In this document: in pieces, positions 57,709 through 64,000 of the stretch
How positions within the stretch are numbered: position 1 is the stretch's first letter
How the letters are laid out: each line of letters opens with the position of its first letter
Source of the DNA: Odontesthes bonariensis
Taxonomy: Eukaryota; Chordata; Actinopteri; Atheriniformes; Atherinopsidae
Direction of reading: 5' to 3'
DNA: 64,000 nt
Assembly (NCBI RefSeq): GCF_027942865.1
Contig: NC_134525.1
Span: 18,971,657 to 19,035,656, forward strand
The notes under the pieces: generated by a model
The model's database searches: none
What the model was told of the DNA's origin: nothing
The model's input: the letters and a program-made list of their open reading frames with translations, nothing else
Position numbers and translations under genes: made by a program

Positions 57709-57880
57709 TTGTAGTTAGAAAGAGTTGCCAAACATAAATAGCTAACAATCTATACATTTTTAGAAATTTGACCTGTCAGATTGGGCTCCTTAATCCCCTT
57801 TTTCGTTAGGCCACCGTTTCTTCAGCCGTCGCCGGTATGACACTGCGCATGCGTAATATTAAACGCACCCTGAGGCTCCC
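57709..57880 (-). promoter_or_regulatory. kpna1: kpna1 5'UTR exon and promoter
   Basis: A donor AAG|GTAGAC at 57707 ends a likely non-coding first exon. Upstream, at about 57845-57855, is GCGCATGCGTA, close to the NRF1 consensus, in a CpG-containing TATA-less stretch typical of housekeeping promoters. Confidence 0.55.
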
Positions 57881-57899
57881 CTCGCACTCCTCTAGCTCC

Positions 57900-58890
57900 A
57901 CCCACTCTACACTTACCCTTTGTAAATAATAAGGAAATCGGGAGATCGTACTCAGATTCGCAATGTACCTGTGCGGTTGTTAAAAGAGTACTTTTAACTT
58001 CAAGGAGGAATACGGGCAGCCGTCTGCTTTATGAACTTGAGGCCCGACAGTGCAGGTGTGAGGTTAAATGTGACACTGTTTTGAAGTGGACCAGACACTT
58101 CGGCACCTGCGGCCATCAGACGATCTGAACAAGACGCACAATGACTAATAATAGGCTCTATACTCTCAGACACATGTTAACGCACATCATCGTCATCATC
58201 ACCCCCCCCCCCCCCCTCCCTCCTACACACATACACACACGCACACACACGTACACGCACGGCACGCACACATCCAGCTGAAATACTAAGACAAACACAC
58301 AAATGGACTAGTTGGCATTGTAACAGTGATAACACTTCGTTCCTTTAAATCATGTGTGCTCTTAAAAACAACAAAAAACTAGAATGATAACACAATTTTA
58401 GCTACTTCTTTAATAATAAACCAACAAGCATAATACATTTAAAACAAACACACCAAGAGAAGGGCCAAACAAAGAAGTTCAGCAAAGTTTAGGCCATTTA
58501 CCTGTTGCTCATCTAATAAAAAAAAACCCCTGTAATTATTTATTCACGTTTGTCCCTTAAATATATTAAAAAATAAGAGAGTAAACCTCCACGTGGAAAG
58601 GATCACATTTAGATAGATCGAATAAACGAAAAGATAAAAATGCTGAAATGTTGACACATGGGTTCTGAGTATATGAACATGGCAGTAGTCTTCAATAATG
58701 ATTAGCCTACGCATTTACCCAGTTTTATGTCTTCATCATTTGAAAATAATCTAGGCCTGTTAAATTGTGCGCGCGTGTGCCGGGGTGCGACATAAGGTCT
58801 TAGATTAAAGGTAAACATTCAGACGGGAAGAAAGCACCTGCTATCGATCGAAAGCATGTAAACACTGTTGCAATTTAAAGCAATTTCCAG
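57900..58890. other. Interval between kpna1 and nanos
   Basis: No gene seen. It holds a poly-C run near 58203-58216 followed by CA-rich repeats to about 58280, then AT-rich DNA. The nanos promoter should lie at its right end. Confidence 0.55.
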
Positions 58891-58893
58891 CCG

Positions 58894-58900
58894 TCTATAA
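58894..58900 (+). promoter_or_regulatory. TATA-like element of nanos
   Basis: TCTATAA, about 60 bp before the nanos ATG. Plausible, but by motif only. Confidence 0.35.
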
Positions 58901-58960
58901 GTACTAGATCCTCCAGCACAATGTCAGTGCGATTTTTTTTCTCTCTCAAAAACGTCCACA

Positions 58961-59440
58961 ATGGAAAGGGTCGATGTCCAGAGCCCGATTATCTACAAAG
59001 GGAGCAGCTTTGACATGTGGCACGACTACATGAACCTGAACAGACTGTTGGAGAGGCTGTGCGACCGGCGCGAGGTGGACCGCGAAGACCCCGCAAAGCC
59101 AAAGAAGGTGCAGCCGGAGCAGTGGAGCCACATGCAGTCCTCACCGGAGGAGGCGAACGGCAAACACTCCTGGGAGAGCAGCTCGGCCAGCAGCCTGTCG
59201 GACACAAGCTGCAGCGGGACAACGACGACCTCCTGCCGCTTCTGCAAGCAGAACGGGGAGTCTGCGCGGGTGTACCGGTCCCACACGCTCAGATCGGACG
59301 ATGGGAAAGTCACCTGCCCCATCCTCCGGAGCTACACCTGTCCCATCTGTGAAGCCACCGGGGACTACGCTCACACACGTAAGTACTGCCCGCAGCGGCA
59401 GGAGGCTGCGAGGATGCTGCCCGGGTTCAAGTTCTGGTAA
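58961..59440 (+). CDS. Nanos family RNA-binding zinc finger protein (nanos2/3-type)
   Basis: Germ-line translational repressor that acts with Pumilio and recruits the CCR4-NOT deadenylase. Single exon, 159 aa, as is usual for nanos genes. Seen: a NOT1-interacting motif at residues 17-27 (FDMWHDYMNLN); a low-complexity Ser/Thr linker; and two CCHC zinc fingers with Cys92, Cys95, His108, Cys119 and Cys127, Cys130, His138, Cys143 (CRFCKQNGESARVYRSHTL, CPICEATGDYAHTRKYC). The C-terminus ends GFKFW. FDMW.DY.NL resembles mammalian NANOS2 and CKQNGES fits both NANOS2 and NANOS3, so the paralogue is not settled. AATAAA lies at 59813, and a Pumilio-type site is in the 3'UTR. Confidence 0.93.
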   Translation: MERVDVQSPIIYKGSSFDMWHDYMNLNRLLERLCDRREVDREDPAKPKKVQPEQWSHMQSSPEEANGKHSWESSSASSLSDTSCSGTTTTSCRFCKQNGESARVYRSHTLRSDDGKVTCPILRSYTCPICEATGDYAHTRKYCPQRQEAARMLPGFKFW

Positions 59441-59473
59441 CCGATGATGGACTGTGATGAGACTGAAAATGAC

Positions 59474-59481
59474 TGTACATA
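59474..59481 (+). promoter_or_regulatory. Pumilio response element in the nanos 3'UTR
   Basis: TGTACATA matches the UGUANAUA consensus exactly, 34 nt after the stop codon. Confidence 0.55.
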
Positions 59482-59812
59482 ATTCCTAAAGAATGTTAAG
59501 GAAATGCGTTAACTTGGTCTGACTGCCAACTCTGGATGAGACTGTTTGTAAATGTTTTGGCCGCGCGTTCATGTTTACACAGACTGTTTCCGTTGAGAAG
59601 CTGGTTCATGTTTGACTTGAAATGCAAGTTTGAGCACCTTTCTGCTGCAAACGGATGCGTCCGCAGCCTTCAACATGGTCCTGTTAAAGAAGGAATGACC
59701 CATCCCCGAGAACTGGCGTTTAACAGTGTTTTTCTTATGTTGTCACTGTTTGCAGTGTTTACGAGCAGAACGCCAGAAAACTATGACTCTCTTGTTGGAC
59801 TGTAAAAATGAT

Positions 59813-59818
59813 AATAAA
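59813..59818 (+). terminator. Polyadenylation signal of nanos
   Basis: AATAAA about 370 bp past the stop codon. Confidence 0.65.
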
Positions 59819-59829
59819 TAGTTTAAAAA

Positions 59830-61270
59830 ATGCCATTTCTGTTAGCCTACTTGTTTTATTCGTTTTTGTTGTTATTTTAACTAATCCTCAACATTTTGTG
59901 GTGATTTTCACAAAGCTTCCTGCCATTTTCTATGGAAACATTTCATTAGTGGTGTATTAACATTTCCCAAGACTCATGGTTTTATAACAGAGAAAATGGA
60001 AACAGCTCTGAGTATGATATGACTCAACAGAGACAGACTTAGTCACACTTTCTCGTTAATGTTGCAGAAAGCACATTCAAATGCCAGTTAGTTCGTTATG
60101 TCAGGCTGCTAAAGAGGTTTTGACATAAATCAGATGGTGTAGAAAAAATAGAAGAAAAAAATTCAACTCAGTCATGCACCTCTTCTGTGAAAAAGTTGAT
60201 TAAAATGACTGCTTAGATTAGTCCTACACTTGGAGTTTTGTTTTTTTATCACCTGTAAAACAATCTCAAAAGTATAACAAATAAAAGACATGTTGGAATA
60301 GATTACCTGAAAACGACAGCTGTCAAATATATTGCACTTCAACAAGGAATTCATGAGAAAACATTCCAATTTCAACCTGAATGTATCTGTAATCTCTGTG
60401 GTACGCGCATAGTCAACAACTGAAAACAAAGTTTATATAGAAACATAATAACTTCTAAAAACCCTACAGCAACAAGACTACTGTTCTGAGAAATCTCATT
60501 TAAATCTCTTAAATGAACTAATTTTTGTTCTGTCAAAATGCAATCCCAGCCGTTCGGAGCAGGGCGTCACGGAGAACAAATGAACACGTGAGAGATGGAG
60601 AACTGAGTCAAACAAACTCAAGATAACAAAAAGGGACACAAAACGACTTTAGTTAGGCTCATAATGATCTGAAAAACACAAAAGGAACGACGAAGAACTA
60701 AAAAAAAATATCCACAAAGATATTCAAATGACCTGAAACGTCAAATCGGTGAAACTTTGTGTGACTCGCTTTAGTAGAAAGGGAGTGGGGCGTAGTAGGC
60801 GTATACGTGCTACAGGGATCGTCTGTATTACAACATAACCTTACTGCTCCCACGATTTAACATCTTTTATAACAATAGTCCACCCTTTCACTCAGTAAAA
60901 TACACACAATCGGCTCTTTTCATTTATCTATAGAAGGACATTGATAAATTTCACCCTGCTGGCAGCAGATCAACATTTCATAACTGCGGAGCAGGTAGAA
61001 GCTGAGACAATTTATTGGCCAATCCCAACAGAGCAAACTCAGGTCACACCTGCGGGGGCAGGGCCAAAGAGCTATCATGAATGGGTGATAAAAAACAGTG
61101 TTACCAAAGAGAATACAGGGGCAAAGTCTTCCGATTCTTTATATTTATATAATCATTGAGAAATTGAGTTATGCAGCAGTCAATTGAGGTGACTGTTTTT
61201 TTTGCTTCCCTGAAAAAGTCGTAGGACGTCTCCTAACTGTGGTGATGTAAGTGAAAAACATGTACACGTG
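59830..61270. other. Intergenic, no gene seen
   Basis: AT-rich DNA. Short ORFs here have no recognisable similarity. Confidence 0.5.
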
Positions 61271-61339
61271 CTCGTGGCTCATAAAAGCAGTTGCACAACG
61301 AGTCACTTTAAATAAACGACACCCTTCCTCGACAGCAGT

Positions 61340-61380
61340 CTTTCAGTTTTCGGCTCTCTTCCAAGCACAACGACCAAACG
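61340..61380 (+). other. Candidate non-coding first exon of the TspO-like gene
   Basis: A consensus-like donor ACG|GTAGGT at 61381 fits the acceptor TGCTTTTAG before 61521. TATA-like ATAAAAG (61281) and TTTAAATAA (61307) lie upstream. The start is approximate. Confidence 0.45.
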
Positions 61381-61530
61381 GTAGGTCAGAGGCTTCTTTG
61401 TTCAGGCTGTTTTTGGTTCAGTTTGGGGTTGACATGCTATTTACGCTACCGGTGATTGTTTTCTTCCAACATCCTACTGTGTGGTGATTTTTTTTTTTTT
61501 TTAACTCTTCTGCTTTTAGATTCATCCACA

Positions 61531-63658
61531 ATGGCAAAACACAACATTGGCCTCCTGATTGCCATGGTGCTGTCACTCATCGTCTTCATCATCACTATGG
61601 TATTCTCTGCTCTGGCTGCACCCGGAATATGTAAGTCTGACTTTTAAAAAGTAATGATTTAATATCTAAGTATAGGCGTTGTTTTTAAAAAATAAGAATC
61701 AGGTTTTTCATGAGAAAAATAGCAGGAATGATGTTGCATCCTTCGAACTTTTACAGAATCTTCATTAAATCTCTCATGTGCTCTCATTTCCTAATTTGTG
61801 CCCCACAGACCCATTTTTGTCCAGCACCGGCAACACTTCAGATGATTTTGTGACCCAGATCACACCATCAGGATGGACCTTCGCCATCTGGTCCATCATT
61901 TATATCTTTCTGGCGTTAGTGGTGGTGTACTTTCTCTCCGGCATCTGTAGGAAGTAAGAAGCAGCCCAATTAGAAATGAAATGAAAGTGTCTTAGCATGT
62001 ATTTCGTTTGTTGAGCTGATTTGTGATCTGTCCACAGGAATGCATATGGTTACGTCTACTGCAGCCCTGCTATTTTGCCGCTTGGATTTTTTGGCTCTTG
62101 GTGCTTGAATCTGGCCCTCAATGTTGGATGGTTGTTCCTGTGGGACAGAAGGTGAGATGGGAATCTTTCTTTATGTCAACACCATTTTCAACTGCAGTCA
62201 GTTTGCATTTTATTTTATAGCTTTGACAAATTATTTTCAGTCAGTTAGTGTGCAAACATTTGCCTGAAACTGTTTGAGGGTTACTCACAGATGCATTCAA
62301 ATTTAGTAGAAAGTAGCATAAAAAGTATTTTTTTTAGTTTTTTTTTTAAATAATTTCTGCAATGTGAAGGACGCTGGTTCTTTCATGTCAATTTTTGTTG
62401 CTACTTTTCTCATTATATGACAGCACATTTCACCAGAATAATTATTGATCATATATGTAAAGTGATAACATGATCCTGATTATGTGTAACGGTTAGTAGC
62501 CAACCCTGGTTACCTACAGCATGTTTCAGACATACAGCTAGCTCAGTATGGATCTGTGTCCTTTTTAAAAATGATAATTTTGTTATTTAAATAGGAATCT
62601 TTAGTTTAAAGGCTACTTTGAAAATCCTTTGTGGGGAGTTTTCCTATTAACAGCGGTGCATGCTGCATGGACCCCTGTGTGATTTAGGGCTCTGTGTGGC
62701 CATGAAGCTGATGTTGCAGGCACGAGGAGAAAAATACATGAGAAACATGTAGTTGTATGGCTGTTCACAAATGCACTTTGCTCTGTTTATCTTTCCCATC
62801 AAAGGTCCATGGTTGCTGCACTAGTTTTCCTCATCATAATTGCTTTGACTAACTACGCCATGATATTCTTCTCCTGCTATGGTCTAAAGAACTACGGGGC
62901 CTGGCTAAGCAAATACCATAAAGTAGACCTGTGGCTCCACCGTGTGTTGGTGAGTAAGGCAGCTGAAACAGTTTTGTGTCAAATCTGTTCTTTAGCGAAA
63001 GATATATCTCTGCATCTAAGTCTTCTCTTTTGTCTGCATTGCAGATTCAGAATGGAATTGCCATTTATGCAACCTGGACAACAATTGCATCCCACGTTAA
63101 CCTGGCCATTGTGCTCGATTATGATGCCAACATGACCAGCACGGACGCTGGCACTGTCTCACTTTCCATCTTAACTGTCGTGGTGTTTGTGTGGTAAGTG
63201 CAAAAGAGAGGAACAGAATATTAAATGAAATATCAAAGTGAAGAACATACAAAGAAAGGTGTTTTCTCTATCACAGGTTTATCCTGGAGAACTCCATCCT
63301 CGACAAACACGTCAGGTTCATTCTCACCATCTACCCTGCTTTGATTTGGGCGCTGACGGGTGTATACACGAAAAACTACAACACCGCTGCTCCCACTCGC
63401 AACAACGTCTTCATTGGTGAGAAAACTGCACCTTCATCAATCTCAGCTATCCTCACTTTGTCTTCTTACAGCATACACACTAACGTCTCTATTCTCTTCT
63501 ATTCAGCTGCGCTGTTGGCAATAGCCTGCGTTTTGTTTGCCGCACGTGTGGTTCTGGTCGTCTGGCGGCAGATCAAAAAGCCGCTTTACAGGGATGTAAA
63601 CCCCGATGCCATGTCTCCGATGGAAATTGCAGACAAGCAGAAAATGATATTTAAGTGA
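61531..63658 (+). CDS. Eight-TM membrane protein, TspO/MBR-like, function unknown
   Basis: Seven coding exons: 61531-61630, 61809-61953, 62038-62151, 62805-62949, 63045-63193, 63277-63416 and 63507-63658. Phases fit and the sum is 945 nt, 314 aa. Hydrophobic segments at about 8-30, 56-78, 92-117, 121-142, 170-190, 205-222, 230-248 and 264-284; short cytosol-like tail KKPLYRDVNPDAM. Motifs recall the tryptophan-rich sensory protein (TspO/MBR) fold: PSGWTFAIWSIIYIFLAL, LNLALNVGWLFLWDR and YATWTTIASHVNLAIVLDY. Canonical TspO has only five helices and about 160-170 residues, so this would be an extended relative. I do not know a named vertebrate gene for it. AATAAA lies at 63955. N42 and N197 are possible glycosylation sites. 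Confidence 0.82.
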
Positions 63659-63954
63659 GAGTGTTGATTTAATATGTTTCTGTTAAGCCTTTCAGTATCT
63701 TTGCAGTTACTTTGGCTCCTGTCTTATTATGCAGACACTGCTGGCACATGTTAAGCTAATCAAAAAGATATGAAGTTATTTGATAATGAAATCAATTTTA
63801 AATTCACATACTTACCTGACAACATTTATTCAACTACACTGTCGATATGAGTGAGCAGATCTTATTTAAGATGTATTTTTCTAAATGTAAATATGAGATA
63901 TGTTGTTCTATCATTGTCATCCATTCTGATTTTGTTTTCTATGCTTTTTTTTAA

Positions 63955-63960
63955 AATAAA
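63955..63960 (+). terminator. Polyadenylation signal of the TspO-like gene
   Basis: AATAAA about 300 bp past the stop codon. Confidence 0.6.
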
Positions 63961-64000
63961 TATTACTGTGACTCAGTTTTATGGTTTTTGGAATAATTTA

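Noticed and set aside
59026-59374. Several ORFs of 77-111 codons overlapping nanos in other frames
   Set aside because: Shadows of the GC-rich nanos coding exon; only the 58961 frame has the CCHC fingers.

Overview
This is genomic DNA from a ray-finned fish, almost certainly a teleost. It holds spliced vertebrate genes with GT/AG introns, and its repeats are typical of fish: Tc1/mariner, PIF/Harbinger, hAT, tRNA-derived SINEs, L2-like LINE pieces and long CT/CA/poly-C simple repeats. I see no bacterial, plasmid, CRISPR or operon-like content.

Layout. From 1 to about 22.3 kb lies drd3 (dopamine D3 receptor) on the minus strand. Its coding exons 1-5 can be placed; the last one is cut by the window start, so TM6 and TM7 are missing. 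Its large introns carry a Harbinger element with a hAT element nested inside it (8325-10781), a Tc1 relic and a LINE 3' end (15.6-16.7 kb). From 25.2 to 26.6 kb is a four-exon single-domain rhodanese gene (TSTD1/TSTD3-like, minus). A stefin/cystatin B-type gene (plus) lies at 32.8-33.9 kb. After a repeat-rich stretch (34-43 kb) come ccdc58/MIX23 (minus) and fam162a (plus), head to head across about 550 bp. Next is kpna1, importin alpha-5 (minus, 13 coding exons, 538 aa). A single-exon nanos gene (plus) follows, then a seven-exon gene for an 8-TM, TspO/MBR-like membrane protein of unknown function (plus).

The order cystatin - ccdc58 - fam162a - kpna1 matches human 3q21 (CSTA - CCDC58 - FAM162A - KPNA1), and human DRD3 lies on the same arm. 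This is therefore an old conserved block, not a chance grouping. The genes do not form one pathway. Ccdc58/MIX23 and fam162a are both mitochondrial and probably share a bidirectional promoter.

The most striking structures outside the genes are the nested mobile elements. At 36284-40095 a solo LTR holds a TTAA-flanked MITE, which holds a two-gene Harbinger element whose transposase splice sites still look good. In drd3 intron 2 a Harbinger element holds a hAT element with a clear 8-bp target duplication, and that in turn holds a tRNA-like promoter. Other points of note are two interlocked inverted repeats at 35052-35111 (pseudoknot order), a consensus Pumilio site in the nanos 3'UTR, and the uncharacterised TspO-like gene. 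I found no convincing wholly new gene system. All exon borders were assigned by eye from splice signals, reading phase and similarity recalled from memory; no search was run.
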